Part shown: piece after piece, positions 1 through 9,977 of the stretch | Layout of the letters: the number at the start of each line of letters is the position of its first letter | Numbering within the stretch: the stretch's first letter is position 1 | Made by a program: the position numbers and the translations under genes | Notes under the pieces: generated by a model | What the model saw: only the letters and a program-made list of their open reading frames with translations | Told to the model about the DNA's origin: nothing | Database searches by the model: none | Assembly: GCF_018476525.1 (NCBI RefSeq) | Contig: NZ_JAHCST010000036.1 | Span: 27,319-91,318 of the forward strand | Length of the DNA stretch: 64,000 nucleotides | Source: Acrocarpospora catenulata | Lineage (GTDB): Bacteria; Actinomycetota; Actinomycetes; Streptosporangiales; Streptosporangiaceae | Direction of reading: 5' to 3'

Positions 1-1
1 C

Positions 2-217
2 GGCAACCCGGCCGAACGGCCGGAGCCCGCCTCGGTCTGGGCCGTGCACCCGCGACGCACCCGGCTGGGCCCCATCGAGTTCGCGGGGGGCCCGAGCATC
101 GAGCTCGGCGGCATGGTCTTCCGGGTGGACGAGGAGTACGTCGCGGTGGTCGGCGCCGCCGACGCGGAGGCGTTCTCGCCGGGCGACCTACCACGGGACC
201 CCCTGCCCGACTTGTGA
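2..217 (+). CDS. C-terminal fragment of an unrecognised protein
   Basis: An open frame enters from the left edge and stops at TGA 215-217, giving about 71 residues with normal high-GC codon use. The visible part is rich in Gly, Pro and acidic residues (for example GPIEFAGG and GGMVFRVDEEYVAVV). It shows no catalytic motif or membrane segment that I recognise. It lies about 100 bp upstream of metK on the same strand. In many actinobacteria coaBC precedes metK, but this tail does not look like the end of CoaBC, so I leave it unnamed. The start lies outside the window. Confidence 0.5.
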   Translation, partial: GNPAERPEPASVWAVHPRRTRLGPIEFAGGPSIELGGMVFRVDEEYVAVVGAADAEAFSPGDLPRDPLPDL

Positions 218-314
218 CGAATAGAGTATGAGACAGTTTCGCGGCGCCACGCTCCCTAGGGCTACACTCAGCGAAGCCATTTGACGTCAGCAGCCGCTGC
301 ATAGGAGCCACGAG

Positions 315-1502
315 TTGTCCCGTCGCCTGTTCACCTCCGAGTCGGTTACCGAGGGCCACCCCGACAAGATCGCCGACCAGATCAGTGACGCGATTCTCGA
401 CGCCATGCTCAAGGACGACCCTAAGAGCCGCGTCGCCGTCGAGACGATGATCACTACTGGCCAGGTCCACGTCGCGGGTGAGGTGACGACCGAGACTTAT
501 GTCGACATCCCCGGCGTCATCCGCGAGAAGATCCTGGAGATCGGCTACGACGCCTCGCACAAGGGCTTCGACGGCGCCTCCTGCGGCGTCTCGGTGTCCA
601 TCGGCGCCCAGTCGCCCGACATCGCGCAGGGCGTCGACGACGCCTACGAGATCCGCGAGGGCGAGACCGCCGACGAGCTCGACCGGCAGGGCGCCGGCGA
701 CCAGGGCCTGATGTTCGGCTACGCCTGCCGCGAGACCCCCGAGCTCATGCCGCTGCCGATCACCCTGGCGCACCGCATGGCCAAGCGGCTGTCCGAGGTC
801 CGCAAGAACGGCACCGTGCCGTACCTGCGCCCGGACGGCAAGACCCAGGTCACCATCGAGTACGACGGCGACCGCCCGGTCCGGCTGGACACCGTCGTGG
901 TCTCCACCCAGCACGCGCCGGAGATCGACCTCAAGGAGATGCTCACCCCGGACATCCGGGAGCACGTGGTCGAGCCCGTGCTCGCCGACCTGGACATCCA
1001 GGTCGAGGGCTACCGGCTGCTGGTCAACCCCACCGGCCGCTTCGAGATCGGCGGCCCGATGGGCGACGCGGGCCTCACCGGGCGCAAGATCATCGTGGAC
1101 ACTTACGGCGGCATGGCCCGCCACGGCGGCGGCGCCTTCTCCGGCAAGGACCCCTCCAAGGTGGACCGCTCGGCCGCGTACGCCATGCGCTGGGTGGCCA
1201 AGAACATCGTCGCCGCCGGCCTCGCCGACCGCGCCGAGGTCCAGGTCGCCTACGCCATCGGCAAGGCCCAGCCCGTCGGCGTCTTCGTGGAGACCTTCGG
1301 CACCGAGAAGGTCGCCGTAGCCAAGATCCAGGAGGCCGTGCTCCAGGTCTTCGACCTCCGCCCCGCCGCCATCATCCGGGACCTCGACCTCCTGCGCCCC
1401 ATCTACTCCGAGACCGCCGCCTACGGCCACTTCGGCCGAGAGGGCGTCTCCTGGGAGTCCACCGACCGCGCCGACGCCCTCCGCGAAGCCGCCGGTCTCT
1501 GA
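315..1502 (+). CDS. metK: S-adenosylmethionine synthetase
   Basis: MetK makes S-adenosylmethionine from ATP and methionine in the cytoplasm. The 395-residue length is normal for the family. The N-terminal GHPDK signature is at residues 14-18, the loop [12 protein letters not shown] at about 126-137, and the glycine-rich ATP loop [16 protein letters not shown] at about 270. The start is a TTG codon chosen because AGGAG (303-308) precedes it at good spacing and the family's N-terminal sequence begins there. Candidate promoter boxes upstream (TACACT at 263-268, TTGACG at 281-286) are weak. A strong hairpin follows the stop. The assignment is secure. Confidence 0.98.
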   Translation: MSRRLFTSESVTEGHPDKIADQISDAILDAMLKDDPKSRVAVETMITTGQVHVAGEVTTETYVDIPGVIREKILEIGYDASHKGFDGASCGVSVSIGAQSPDIAQGVDDAYEIREGETADELDRQGAGDQGLMFGYACRETPELMPLPITLAHRMAKRLSEVRKNGTVPYLRPDGKTQVTIEYDGDRPVRLDTVVVSTQHAPEIDLKEMLTPDIREHVVEPVLADLDIQVEGYRLLVNPTGRFEIGGPMGDAGLTGRKIIVDTYGGMARHGGGAFSGKDPSKVDRSAAYAMRWVAKNIVAAGLADRAEVQVAYAIGKAQPVGVFVETFGTEKVAVAKIQEAVLQVFDLRPAAIIRDLDLLRPIYSETAAYGHFGREGVSWESTDRADALREAAGL

Positions 1503-1515
1503 TCCTCCATCCAGC

Positions 1516-1552
1516 GACGGCGCCCGCCCATCCTCTGGCGGGCGCCGTTTCG
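1516..1552 (+). terminator. Intrinsic terminator after metK
   Basis: ACGGCGCCCGCC (1517-1528) pairs perfectly with GGCGGGCGCCGT (1537-1548) around an 8-nt loop and runs into TTTC. It starts 14 nt after the metK stop and separates metK from priA. Confidence 0.75.
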
Positions 1553-1614
1553 GTGTTCTGGGCCGACCTGGGAGAACGCCCGGAGCGGTGGTTCGGATCT
1601 GGTAGGACAGGAGG

Positions 1615-3753
1615 GTGACCGGGTCAGTGGAGGCCTCGCAGGAGGCTCTGATCGCGCTGCCGGAAGGGCCCGCGGGTGGTAAGGGCGTGAGCAGGGCGAA
1701 AGGGGCTCCGGAGGCGGCGGGGGAGCTGCCCGTGGCCCGGGTGGTGGTGGATTCGTTGCTGCCGCACCTGGACCGGGCCTTCGACTATCTCGTGCCCGCC
1801 GCCATGGACGGGGACGCGGTCCCCGGGTGCCGGGTGCGGGTGCGGTTCGCCGGGAAGCTGACGGACGCCTTCCTGCTGGAGCGGCTTTCGGAGAGCGAGC
1901 ACGAGGGACAGCTGCTGTTCCTCGACCGGGTGGTCTCGCCCGAGGCGGTGCTGACCCCGGAGATCGCCGCTCTCGCCCGCGCGGTCGCCGACCGGTACGC
2001 GGGGACGCTGTCGGACGTCCTGCGCATCGCCATTCCGCCCCGGCACGCCAGGGCGGAGGGCGAGACCGCCGAGAGCGACCGCCCGGCCGCCGCGTTCCCG
2101 CACCGGCCCTGCAACGCCTGGGCGGCCTACCCCATCGGAGAGTCGTTCCTGGCGGCTCTCCGCGAAGGGCGGGCACCCCGGGCCGTGTGGACCGCCGTGC
2201 CGGGGACGGACGACGACGGCCCCACCTGGCCGCTGGCCGTCGCGGAGGCGGTGCGGGCGACGGTCGAGGGCGGCAGAGGCGCCCTGGTGGTGCTGCCGGA
2301 CGGTAAGGACGTGGCCCTGCTCGACCGGGCGCTCTCCGACCCGGACGAAGGCGGTCGCAGGAAGGGCACCAGCGACGGGACCCGCGGATGGCACGTCGCC
2401 ATCAGCGCCGATCTCGGACCCGCCGAGCGGTACCGGCGCTGGTTGCGGGTGCTGAGGGGCCAGGTGCGGGTGGCCGTCGGCCTGCGGGGAACGGCGTTCG
2501 CGCCCGTGCGGGACCTTGGTCTGATGGTCATCTGGGACGACGGGGATGATCTTCATGCCGAGCGGCACGCGCCCTATCCGCACGCCAGGGAGGTCCTCGC
2601 CATGCGGGCGGAGCGCACGGGAGCCGGTCTCCTGATCGGCGGGTACGCGATGAGCGCCGACGGGGCCAGGCTGATCGCCACCGGCTGGGCCAAGCCGCTG
2701 GTGCCGGACCGGGAGGCGGTCCGGGCGCGGGCGCCGAGGATGCGCCCGGCGGGGGACGACGCGGAGCTGGCCCGTGACCAGGCCGCCCGGCGGGCCCGGC
2801 TGCCCAGCCTGGCGTGGCGGGCGCTCAAGCAGGGGCTGGAGCAGGGGCCGGTGCTGGTCCAGGTGCCACGCAGGGGCTATCTGCCCGCCCTGGCCTGCCA
2901 GCACTGCCGCGCGCCCGCCCGCTGCTCGGCCAAGTCCGCGGCGGTGGACCCGGCGGCGGACCCGGCGGTGGACGCGGTGGACGCGGCGCACGCCTGCTCC
3001 GGGCCGCTGGCGTTGCGGAGCGGGCACGCGATGCCGTACTGCCGGTGGTGCGGGCGGATCGCCGGGGACTGGCGGTGCGGGGTGTGCGGCGGAAACCGGG
3101 TCAGGGCCAGTGTGGTCGGGGCCAGGCGGACGGCCGAGGAGCTGGGGCGGGCGTTCCCCGCGGTGCCGGTGAAGACCTCGGGGCGGGACGGCGTGCTGGC
3201 GACGGTCGGCGGCAAACCGGCGCTGGTGGTGGCCACGCCGGGGGCCGAGCCGGTGGCCGAGGGCGGCTACGCGGCGGCGGTGCTGCTGGACGGCTGGGCG
3301 TTGCTCGGGCGGCCGGACCTGCGGGCGGGCGAGGAGGCGCTGCGGCGGTGGATGAACGCCGCCGCCCTGGTCCGGCCCGGCGGCGAGGTGGTCGTCATGG
3401 CGGACTCCGCGGTGCCGGTGGTGCAGGCGATGGTGCGGTGGGACGCGATCACCTACGCCGACCGCGAGCTCCAGGACCGGGCCCAGCTGGGCTTCCCGCC
3501 GGTGACGACGATGGCCACGCTGACCGGCCAACCGGCGGCGGTGCGGGAGATGCTGGCCGGTCTCGGCCTGCCGGCGCGCGCGGACGTGCTGGGGCCGGTG
3601 CCCGTCGAGGACGGCGCCGAGCGGGCCATGGTCCGGGTGCCGCGCCAGGCCGCGCCGGAACTGGCCAGGACGCTGAAGGGCGCCGCCGGGGTCAGATCGG
3701 CCCGCAAGGCCGAGGTGGTCCGGGTCCAGATCGACCCCCTCGAACTGATCTGA
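1615..3753 (+). CDS. priA: PriA-like primosomal protein N', helicase motifs degenerate
   Basis: This 712-residue protein matches the actinobacterial PriA-like family, implicated in replication restart. The N-terminal DNA-binding domain begins near residue 43 (VARVVVDSLLPHLDRAFDY). A zinc-binding insertion follows the family pattern, starting at C428 and C431 and ending with the CRWCG and CGVCGG pairs. In the helicase region I find no GxxGxGKT Walker A; the equivalent stretch reads VVLPDGKD, and the DExH position reads IWDDGDD. Loss of these motifs is typical of actinobacterial PriA and suggests no ATP-driven unwinding. The start is GTG with GGACAGGAGG just upstream. Its place after metK is the common actinobacterial arrangement. 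Confidence 0.9.
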   Translation: MTGSVEASQEALIALPEGPAGGKGVSRAKGAPEAAGELPVARVVVDSLLPHLDRAFDYLVPAAMDGDAVPGCRVRVRFAGKLTDAFLLERLSESEHEGQLLFLDRVVSPEAVLTPEIAALARAVADRYAGTLSDVLRIAIPPRHARAEGETAESDRPAAAFPHRPCNAWAAYPIGESFLAALREGRAPRAVWTAVPGTDDDGPTWPLAVAEAVRATVEGGRGALVVLPDGKDVALLDRALSDPDEGGRRKGTSDGTRGWHVAISADLGPAERYRRWLRVLRGQVRVAVGLRGTAFAPVRDLGLMVIWDDGDDLHAERHAPYPHAREVLAMRAERTGAGLLIGGYAMSADGARLIATGWAKPLVPDREAVRARAPRMRPAGDDAELARDQAARRARLPSLAWRALKQGLEQGPVLVQVPRRGYLPALACQHCRAPARCSAKSAAVDPAADPAVDAVDAAHACSGPLALRSGHAMPYCRWCGRIAGDWRCGVCGGNRVRASVVGARRTAEELGRAFPAVPVKTSGRDGVLATVGGKPALVVATPGAEPVAEGGYAAAVLLDGWALLGRPDLRAGEEALRRWMNAAALVRPGGEVVVMADSAVPVVQAMVRWDAITYADRELQDRAQLGFPPVTTMATLTGQPAAVREMLAGLGLPARADVLGPVPVEDGAERAMVRVPRQAAPELARTLKGAAGVRSARKAEVVRVQIDPLELI

Positions 3754-3837
3754 ACCCACAGGTCACCGCGTTCCCAGGGGTCTCAACCGGGTTCGCTCCG
3801 ATTCGCGATGCGGTCAGTAACCCGTTAGCGTCTCCCT

Positions 3838-5544
3838 GTGTCGATCGAATGGGTGAACCGGGCCATCGACGGTCTGCGCGCGTGGGGGAAAGAGAAGGGC
3901 GTCGAACTCGACGTCGACGAGGTGCGGTTGCTGTGCGACTACGCCAGCGACTACCTGGAGGTCAACGAGCTCGGCGACTTCCGGCCGGCCACGTTCGAGG
4001 AACTGCTGCTGGAGATCTACCCGCGCAAGGTGATCGCCCCGCCGGAGACCGCGCCGGAGACGGTGGCCGCCGCCAGGACGCTCGTGGAGTTCCTGGTCGA
4101 CACCGGCGAGATCGCCACCAAGGCGGCCGCCAGGATGCGCGCCACCCTGGACCGGATCGGCCCCGAGATGCCCGCCGCCCTCGCTGACACCAGCAAGTAC
4201 GGCATGGCCAAGAGCATCTTCAGCGCCATCGGTCCCGAGTCCCTGGAACTGGGCGACCCGGCGGCCGTCCAGGGCGCGATGGCCGAGGCCCGCGCGGCCC
4301 CCGCGGACACGATCGACACCGACGTCATCGACGAGGAGTGTGACTGCCCGGGCTGCGCCCCCCTCCCGCCGGTACGGCTCCCGCCCACCGCCGAGGTGGT
4401 CGCCTCCTGCCGCGAGGTCCCGCTGCTCGACGACGCCCACCGCGTGGTGGCCTGGCTGGTCGAGCGGAACGCCACCAGCACGGTCCGCCGCGCCCTGCGG
4501 GTCAGGGACGCCGGGCGCATCACCGCCGAGCTGGGGGTGCCCCGCCCCGCCCTGGCCTGGCGGCTGGCCCTGGAACTCGGCCTGGCCGAGCTGGCCGGCA
4601 CCACGATCGTCCAGGAGCAGGGCTACCGCCCGCTGGCCGAGCGCACCTTCGAGGAGGTGCTGGACCTGTGGGTGGGCACGGTGGAGTTCCTCGGCGAGGA
4701 GGGCCGCGAGGTGACCGGCGCCCCCGCCGTGGACGAGGAGATCTACTCCATCCACGACCTGCTCTACCGCCTGCGCGAGCCGGTCGCGCTGGACGCGCTC
4801 GCCGACTACCTGCGCGAGGTCACCGACGGCGCCCTGATCGAGGACCTCCCCGCGGCCCTGGAGGGCCTGCGGTACGCGGGCACCGTCCTGCTCACCCCGG
4901 AGGGCCTGGCCCTCACCCCGCACGGCCTCTGGGGCCTGCGCGAGATGTACGTCGAGCTCGGCCTGGACGCCCCGATCGCCCCCGACCTGGCCGAGGGCGA
5001 CGCCGAGGCGCTCATCACCGGCCTGCTGAACGAGGGCCTGCCCGACGAGCTGGCCGAGCAGGACGTGGCCCGCTGGCTGGCCGCCCGCACCCCCGAGCAG
5101 GCCGCCGCCGAACTGCTGGCCGCCGTGGCCGGTGCCCCCGCCCAGGTGCGCGGCGTGGCCGTGAGCATCGTGGACCGGCTGGACGCCGCCGCCGAGCCGG
5201 CCGTCCGCGACCGCCTGACCGACCAGGAGCTGCGCCCGCACGCCATCCACTGGCTGGTGGCCCGCGGCCTGGACGCCCCGCCGCTGACCGAGGCCGAGGC
5301 GCTCTGGGTGAGCGTGGACATGCTCGCCCTGGCCATCCCGGCCGCCGCCGCCGACCCGGAGCGGTTCGCCGAGAACATGGGCGCCTCCGGGCCGCCGCCC
5401 GAGGTGATCGAGGACATGTGGCGGGTGGACCACCCGGATCTGGTGGAGGTGCTGGAGCTGCTCGGCCAGACCCTCGCCGACGAGAACGCCGCGAAGGCGG
5501 CGCGGAAGGCCGCATTCAAGGCCCGTTCGCGGGGCATCAGGTAA
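3838..5544 (+). CDS. Conserved protein of unknown function (paralog of the next gene)
   Basis: The product has 568 residues, is soluble and acidic, with no transmembrane segment and no catalytic motif I recognise. A short Cys-rich patch (CDCPGC) lies near residue 168. The C-terminal half is helical and repetitive in feel, like an armadillo- or HEAT-type scaffold, but no clear repeat unit could be defined. Its end shares the pattern VDHPDL..VLELLG..AAKAARKAAFKARS with the next gene, so the two are paralogs. The GTG start is supported by a leaderless arrangement: TAGCGT at 3826-3831, then 6 nt, then GTG, with no ribosome binding site. The function is unknown; the position between priA and def suggests a conserved lineage-specific gene. 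Confidence 0.85.
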   Translation: MSIEWVNRAIDGLRAWGKEKGVELDVDEVRLLCDYASDYLEVNELGDFRPATFEELLLEIYPRKVIAPPETAPETVAAARTLVEFLVDTGEIATKAAARMRATLDRIGPEMPAALADTSKYGMAKSIFSAIGPESLELGDPAAVQGAMAEARAAPADTIDTDVIDEECDCPGCAPLPPVRLPPTAEVVASCREVPLLDDAHRVVAWLVERNATSTVRRALRVRDAGRITAELGVPRPALAWRLALELGLAELAGTTIVQEQGYRPLAERTFEEVLDLWVGTVEFLGEEGREVTGAPAVDEEIYSIHDLLYRLREPVALDALADYLREVTDGALIEDLPAALEGLRYAGTVLLTPEGLALTPHGLWGLREMYVELGLDAPIAPDLAEGDAEALITGLLNEGLPDELAEQDVARWLAARTPEQAAAELLAAVAGAPAQVRGVAVSIVDRLDAAAEPAVRDRLTDQELRPHAIHWLVARGLDAPPLTEAEALWVSVDMLALAIPAAAADPERFAENMGASGPPPEVIEDMWRVDHPDLVEVLELLGQTLADENAAKAARKAAFKARSRGIR

Positions 5545-5567
5545 CTCCTGTGGAGTAAGTTGCAGAG

Positions 5568-6821
5568 ATGCCTGGTTCTGGGATCCTCGACAGGGACGTG
5601 CTCACCTTCCCGCCGGTCGACCTGGCGCTCGACGCCGAGTTGGCGGCCACCGTGCTCACCGTGCCGCTGGTGCGGGACGCGCACCGGCTGGCCGGGTGGA
5701 CCGGGGCGCGCGGGGTCACCGCCGAGCACCTGCTGAGCGAGGCCGACGCCGCCGCCGCGGCGACGGCGCTCGGGGTGGACACCCGGCGGCTGCGGCTGCT
5801 CTGGGTGGTCGCGGTGAACGGCCGGCTGATCGAGCTCACCAAGGAGGGCGCCCGCCCCGGCCCGGGCGTGGCCGACCCCATGGAGTTCTGGGACGGCGTG
5901 GTGATGGACGTCCTGGACCGCACCGACGACCCCGCCGGGCTGACCGGGTCGAGCGTGATCGACGAGCATCTCACCGAGATCCTGGCCACCATGTACTCGG
6001 TCCGCGACGGCATGTCCTCGGCCACCCTCGCCTCCGGCATCCTGCAGGCGCACGAGGTGGGCTGCGCGGCCCGCGCCCCCGAGCTGCGCCGTCTGCGCAT
6101 CTCGCTGCCCACCGAGCTGGCCGACGCGATGGACCTGCTCTCCTACTGCGGCCTGATCGAGATCGCGGGCGACCTGGTCCGGCTCACCCCGCGCGGGGTC
6201 TGGGCGGTCCGGCGGGACCTGCTCAGGGAGGGTCACGACGCGCCGTCCCTGCGCGAGGTGGCCGGTCTGGCCGAGCTGAGCGCCGGCGAGCTGGTGGCGG
6301 CGCTGCTGGCCGGGCGGGCCTCGGCCAGCGCGGCCACCCTGTGGCTGGAGCGCCGTGTCCCCGAGGAGGCCGCCCGGGACCTGATCAAGGTGGCCGCCTG
6401 CGGCAACGCGGCCCAGCGCGGCACCGCGGACACCATCCTGGAGGAGCTCGGCCCCGAGGCCGCCCCCGCCGTGCGGGAGGCCCTGGCCGAGCCCATGATG
6501 TGGCGGTACGCCGCCGCCTGGCTGGGCGTGCGCGACCTGGAGGCCCCGGCCCTGGGCGGCCAGGACGGCGCCTGGGTGGCGGTGGACACCCTGGCCGCGC
6601 TGCTCTACCTGGGCGACCGGGTGGACTCCCCGGCCAAGCTGGACATCCTCGGCGAGGACCTGCTCACCCTGGTCCCCGAGATGGGCGCCGTGGACCACCC
6701 CGACACGATGGCCGTGCTGGAACTGCTCGGCAAGCACCACCCGGACGTGGTGGTGGCAAAGGCGGCGCGGAAGACGGCGATGAAGGCGCGCTCGGCCCTG
6801 GCGGGACGCCAGGCCCCGTAA
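5568..6821 (+). CDS. Conserved protein of unknown function (paralog of the previous gene)
   Basis: The product has 417 residues and appears cytosolic. It aligns with the C-terminal three quarters of the preceding protein: both carry an LTPxGxWxxR segment (about residue 205 here) and the terminal pattern VDHPD..AVLELLG..VAKAARKTAMKARS. It lacks the roughly 150-residue N-terminal region and the Cys patch of its neighbour. The start ATG follows TAAGTT (5556-5561) by 6 nt, another leaderless-looking start, so it may be transcribed separately although only 23 nt separate the genes. Tandem duplication followed by N-terminal change is the simplest reading. I assign no function. Confidence 0.85.
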   Translation: MPGSGILDRDVLTFPPVDLALDAELAATVLTVPLVRDAHRLAGWTGARGVTAEHLLSEADAAAAATALGVDTRRLRLLWVVAVNGRLIELTKEGARPGPGVADPMEFWDGVVMDVLDRTDDPAGLTGSSVIDEHLTEILATMYSVRDGMSSATLASGILQAHEVGCAARAPELRRLRISLPTELADAMDLLSYCGLIEIAGDLVRLTPRGVWAVRRDLLREGHDAPSLREVAGLAELSAGELVAALLAGRASASAATLWLERRVPEEAARDLIKVAACGNAAQRGTADTILEELGPEAAPAVREALAEPMMWRYAAAWLGVRDLEAPALGGQDGAWVAVDTLAALLYLGDRVDSPAKLDILGEDLLTLVPEMGAVDHPDTMAVLELLGKHHPDVVVAKAARKTAMKARSALAGRQAP

Positions 6822-6840
6822 ACTGGGGAGATCCCGAGTT

Positions 6841-6930
6841 TTAACGAGAAACCCGTCCCATGGACAGCCGCATAGTCGCCGACCAGGGTGCTCGCCGCTG
6901 CGGCTGCCCAGATCACGACTTTCTCATTAA
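6841..6930 (+). repeat. Dispersed 90-bp palindromic repeat, copy 1
   Basis: The element is bounded by TTAACGAGAAA (6841-6851) and TTTCTCATTAA (6920-6930), an 11-bp terminal inverted repeat with one mismatch. An inner inverted pair, GGACAGCCGCA (6862-6872) and TGCGGCTGCCC (6899-6909), would let transcribed RNA fold into a long hairpin. Three related copies lie at 27274-27363 (inverted), 29092-29181 and 62475-62552 (inverted, shortened). By hand alignment about 78 of 90 positions match the copy at 29092. The AGGAGG ribosome binding site of def starts at the very next base. I see no target duplication. Confidence 0.85.
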
Positions 6931-6945
6931 AGGAGGAGCCCGCTT

Positions 6946-7494
6946 GTGGCAATTCAGCCGATCCGCCTGTTCGGCGACCCCGTCCTGCGCACCCCGGCTG
7001 ACTCGGTCGTGGACTTCGACAAGGAGCTGCGCAAGCTCGTCAAGGACCTGACCGACACCATGATGGACGCGCCGGGCGCGGGTCTGGCGGCGCCGCAGAT
7101 CGGTGTCGGCCTGCGGGTCTTCACCTACTACGTGGACGAGCAGCTGGGCCATCTGATCAACCCGGACCTGGATCTCTCCGCCGACCTGGATGAGGAGGGC
7201 GAGGAGGGCTGCCTGTCCTTCCCCGGCCTGTCCTTCCCGACGCCACGCGCGATCCGCGCCGTAGCCAAGGGCTACAACATGCACGGAGAGCCGGTCACCC
7301 TGGAGGGCACCGACCTGATGGCCCGCTGCTTCCAGCACGAGACCGACCACCTCAACGGGGTGCTGTTCATCGACCGCATGGACGCCAAGCAGCGCAAGCT
7401 GGCCATGAAGGCGATCCGCGAGGCGGAGTGGAGCGGCCTGTCGGCCCCGGTCGTCAAGCTCTCCCCGCACGCCACGCACGGCCGGGCGCTCTGA
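6946..7494 (+). CDS. def: Peptide deformylase
   Basis: Def removes the formyl group from the initiator methionine of new proteins, using a metal ion in the cytoplasm. All three family motifs are present: [10 protein letters not shown] near residues 45-54, EEGCLSFP with metal-ligand Cys at residue 89, and HETDH at 131-135. The 182-residue length is normal. The GTG start is placed by AGGAGG at 6931-6936. That site directly abuts dispersed repeat copy 1, so folding of the repeat in a leader transcript could affect def translation. fmt follows 28 nt downstream, the usual def-fmt pairing. Confidence 0.97.
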   Translation: MAIQPIRLFGDPVLRTPADSVVDFDKELRKLVKDLTDTMMDAPGAGLAAPQIGVGLRVFTYYVDEQLGHLINPDLDLSADLDEEGEEGCLSFPGLSFPTPRAIRAVAKGYNMHGEPVTLEGTDLMARCFQHETDHLNGVLFIDRMDAKQRKLAMKAIREAEWSGLSAPVVKLSPHATHGRAL

Positions 7495-7522
7495 CCGCCG
7501 CCCCGGGAAAGGAAACGATCAG

Positions 7523-8449
7523 GTGAGGCTGGTCTTCGCGGGCACGCCGGAGACCGCGCTGCCGTCGTTGCGGGCGCTGCTGGCGTCCCGCCACGAGGTG
7601 GTCGCGGTGGTGACCCGGCCGGACGCGCAGTCGGGCCGCGGCAGGAAGGTGCACCCCAGCCCGGTGGCCGAGCTGGCCCAGGAGGCGGGCGTCGAGGTGC
7701 TCCGCCCGGCCAAGGCGGGGGATCCGGAGTTCCTGGCGCGGCTCAGGGAGATCGCCCCGGACTGCTGCCCGGTGGTCGCCTACGGCGCGCTGCTGCCGCA
7801 GGCCGCCCTGGACATCCCCCCGCAGGGCTGGATCAACCTGCACTTCTCGCTGCTGCCCGCCTGGCGCGGCGCGGCCCCGGTGCAGCACGCCATCCTGCAC
7901 GGGGACGAGATCACCGGCGCGGCCACCTTCCGGATCGTCAAGGAACTGGACGCCGGGCCCGTCTTCGGCGTGCTGACCGAGTCCGTCCGCCCCTCGGACA
8001 CCAGCGGCGACCTGCTGGCCCGGCTGGCCGACGCCGGGGCGGGACTGCTGCTCGCCACGCTGGACGGGGTCGCCGACGGCACGCTGGAGGCCCGCCCGCA
8101 ACCGGCCGAAGGGGTCAGCCTGGCCCCCAAGATCACCGTCGAGGCGGCCCGGGTGGACTGGGCGGCTCCCGCGATGCGGGTGGACCGTCTGATCCGGGCC
8201 TGCGCCCCGGCGCCCGGCGCCTGGACCGACTTCCGCGGCCAGCGCCTCAAAATCGGTCCGGTACGGCTCGCGCCGGAGGCGGAGAAGCTCGCGCCAGGGG
8301 AGCTGCGGGCCACCAAGCACAGCGTGCTGGCCGGAACCGGGAGCCACCCGGTGGAGCTGGGCGAGGTGCAGCCGCAGGGTAAGCGTCAGATGACGGCGGA
8401 CGAGTGGGCGCGCGGCGTCCGCGTGACGGACCAGGATCGGCTGGACTAG
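7523..8449 (+). CDS. fmt: Methionyl-tRNA formyltransferase
   Basis: Fmt transfers a formyl group from 10-formyltetrahydrofolate to Met-tRNAfMet for translation initiation. The 308-residue product starts with the Rossmann-like motif [10 protein letters not shown] and carries the catalytic segment [15 protein letters not shown] from residue 107, followed by [15 protein letters not shown]; a C-terminal OB-like domain follows. The start is GTG preceded by GGAAAGGAAA. It forms a translation-initiation and processing unit with def upstream; rsmB begins 2 nt after its stop. Confidence 0.97.
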   Translation: MRLVFAGTPETALPSLRALLASRHEVVAVVTRPDAQSGRGRKVHPSPVAELAQEAGVEVLRPAKAGDPEFLARLREIAPDCCPVVAYGALLPQAALDIPPQGWINLHFSLLPAWRGAAPVQHAILHGDEITGAATFRIVKELDAGPVFGVLTESVRPSDTSGDLLARLADAGAGLLLATLDGVADGTLEARPQPAEGVSLAPKITVEAARVDWAAPAMRVDRLIRACAPAPGAWTDFRGQRLKIGPVRLAPEAEKLAPGELRATKHSVLAGTGSHPVELGEVQPQGKRQMTADEWARGVRVTDQDRLD

Positions 8450-8451
8450 CC

Positions 8452-9966
8452 ATGACCGGCGCCAGGAACAACGGCAAGAACACGGCCAAGAACGCGGCCA
8501 ACAACCTTGCCAAGGACCCTGCCAAGAACAACGGCAAGGGCACGAACAAGGCCACCGGCGGCGGCGCCGGCGGCACTGGCGGCACCGGGCCGCAGCGGCG
8601 TGGCGGCCGGAAGGGCGCCCGCCCGCGCAAGCCGTACCGGGACGCGGCCCGTAACGCCGCCTACGACCTGATCCGCGCGGTCGACGAGCGGGACGCCTAC
8701 GCCAACCTGCTGCTGCCCGCGCTGCTCCGCCAGCGCGGCATCACCGGCCGGGACGCGGCCCTGGCCACCGAGCTGGCCTACGGCACCCTGCGCGGCCTGG
8801 GCAGCTACGACGAGGTGATCGCCGCCTGCAGCGACCGGGCCCCTGAGGACGTGGACCCCCCGCTGCTCGACGCCATCCGGATGGGCGTGCACCAACTGCT
8901 CAAAACCCGCATCCCCCCGCACGCCGCGGTCAGCGCCACCATCGACCTGGTCCGCCTGCGCGTCGGCCAGGGCCAGTCCAGGTACGCCAACGCCGTGCTC
9001 CGCAAGGTGGCGGGGCGGGATCTGGCGGAGTGGCTGGCCATCGTCGCGCCCCCGGCCGACAAGGACCCGGTCGGCCATCTGGCCGTGGTGCACAGCCACC
9101 CGGCCTGGATCGTCTCCGCGCTGCGCGACGCGGTGGGCGGCGACTTCGGCGAGACCGCCGCGCTGCTGGCCGCCGACAACGAGCGCCCCCGGGTGGCCAT
9201 GGTGGCCCGCCCCGGCCGTGCCACGCTGGACGAGCTGCTCGCCGCCGGGGCGGAACCGGCCGCCTACTCGCCGTACGGGGCGTACCTGACCGAGGGCGAC
9301 CCCGGGTCGATGGCCGCGGTCGGCGAGGCGCGGATCGCGGTGCAGGACGAGGCGAGCCAGCTGGTCGCGCTGGCGCTGACCCGGGTGCCGCTGGACTCCG
9401 ACGGCACCTGGCTGGACATGTGCGCGGGCCCGGGCGGCAAGGCCGGGCTGCTGGACGCGATCGCCACCCAGACCGGGGCCCGGCTGCTGGCGGCCGACGT
9501 CCAGGAGCACCGGGCCCGGCTGGTCTGGCAGGCCACCAAGGAGGCCAAGGTGGTGATCGCCGACGGCACCCGGGGGCCCTGGCGGCCCGGGGCCTTCGAC
9601 CGGGTGATGCTGGACGCGCCGTGCACCGGCCTGGGCGCCCTCCGCCGCCGCCCGGAGGCGCGCTGGCGGCGCGACCCGAGATCGATACCCGAGCTGACCC
9701 GGCTCCAGCGGCGGCTGCTGGACGCCGCCCTCGACGCGGTACGGCCCGGCGGCGTGGTGGCGTACGTGACGTGCTCCCCGCACCTGGCCGAGACCCGCGC
9801 CGTGGTGGGCGATGTGGCCGACCGGGTGGACGTCCTGGACGCCCGGGAGTTCCTGCCCGAGGTGCCGGGCCTGGGCGACGGCCCGTACGCGCAGTTCTGG
9901 CCGCACCGGCACGGTACCGACGCGATGTTCCTGGCCCTGCTCAAACGGCGTTCCGGGGACCAATAG
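8452..9966 (+). CDS. rsmB: 16S rRNA m5C967 methyltransferase (RsmB/Sun/Fmu family)
   Basis: RsmB methylates cytosine 967 of 16S rRNA with SAM. The order is a low-complexity basic N-terminus rich in Asn, Lys and Gly (residues about 1-55), a NusB-like RNA-binding domain (about 60-190) and a Rossmann methyltransferase. The SAM motif [10 protein letters not shown] is followed by the paired cysteines C391 (DAPCTGLG, release) and C441 (VTCSPH, nucleophile). I chose ATG 8452, 2 nt after the fmt stop; an upstream in-frame GTG at 8404 would overlap fmt by 46 nt without support. The product is 504 residues. The NGKN-rich tail is not seen in classical Fmu and is probably disordered. Confidence 0.95.
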   Translation: MTGARNNGKNTAKNAANNLAKDPAKNNGKGTNKATGGGAGGTGGTGPQRRGGRKGARPRKPYRDAARNAAYDLIRAVDERDAYANLLLPALLRQRGITGRDAALATELAYGTLRGLGSYDEVIAACSDRAPEDVDPPLLDAIRMGVHQLLKTRIPPHAAVSATIDLVRLRVGQGQSRYANAVLRKVAGRDLAEWLAIVAPPADKDPVGHLAVVHSHPAWIVSALRDAVGGDFGETAALLAADNERPRVAMVARPGRATLDELLAAGAEPAAYSPYGAYLTEGDPGSMAAVGEARIAVQDEASQLVALALTRVPLDSDGTWLDMCAGPGGKAGLLDAIATQTGARLLAADVQEHRARLVWQATKEAKVVIADGTRGPWRPGAFDRVMLDAPCTGLGALRRRPEARWRRDPRSIPELTRLQRRLLDAALDAVRPGGVVAYVTCSPHLAETRAVVGDVADRVDVLDAREFLPEVPGLGDGPYAQFWPHRHGTDAMFLALLKRRSGDQ

Positions 9967-9977
9967 ACTCGGGGCTC

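Noticed and set aside
2..217. coaBC tail
   Set aside because: The position fits, but the visible residues do not resemble the end of CoaBC, so no name is given.
1624..3759. Very long open frame on the minus strand opposite priA
   Set aside because: Its product is rich in His, Pro, Arg and Gly with no family motifs, as expected for the mirror of a high-GC gene; the plus strand has a full PriA match. Similar mirrors opposite fxsB (14211-16358), fxsT (20029-22545), the transglutaminase gene (37963-40206) and murE were dropped for the same reason.
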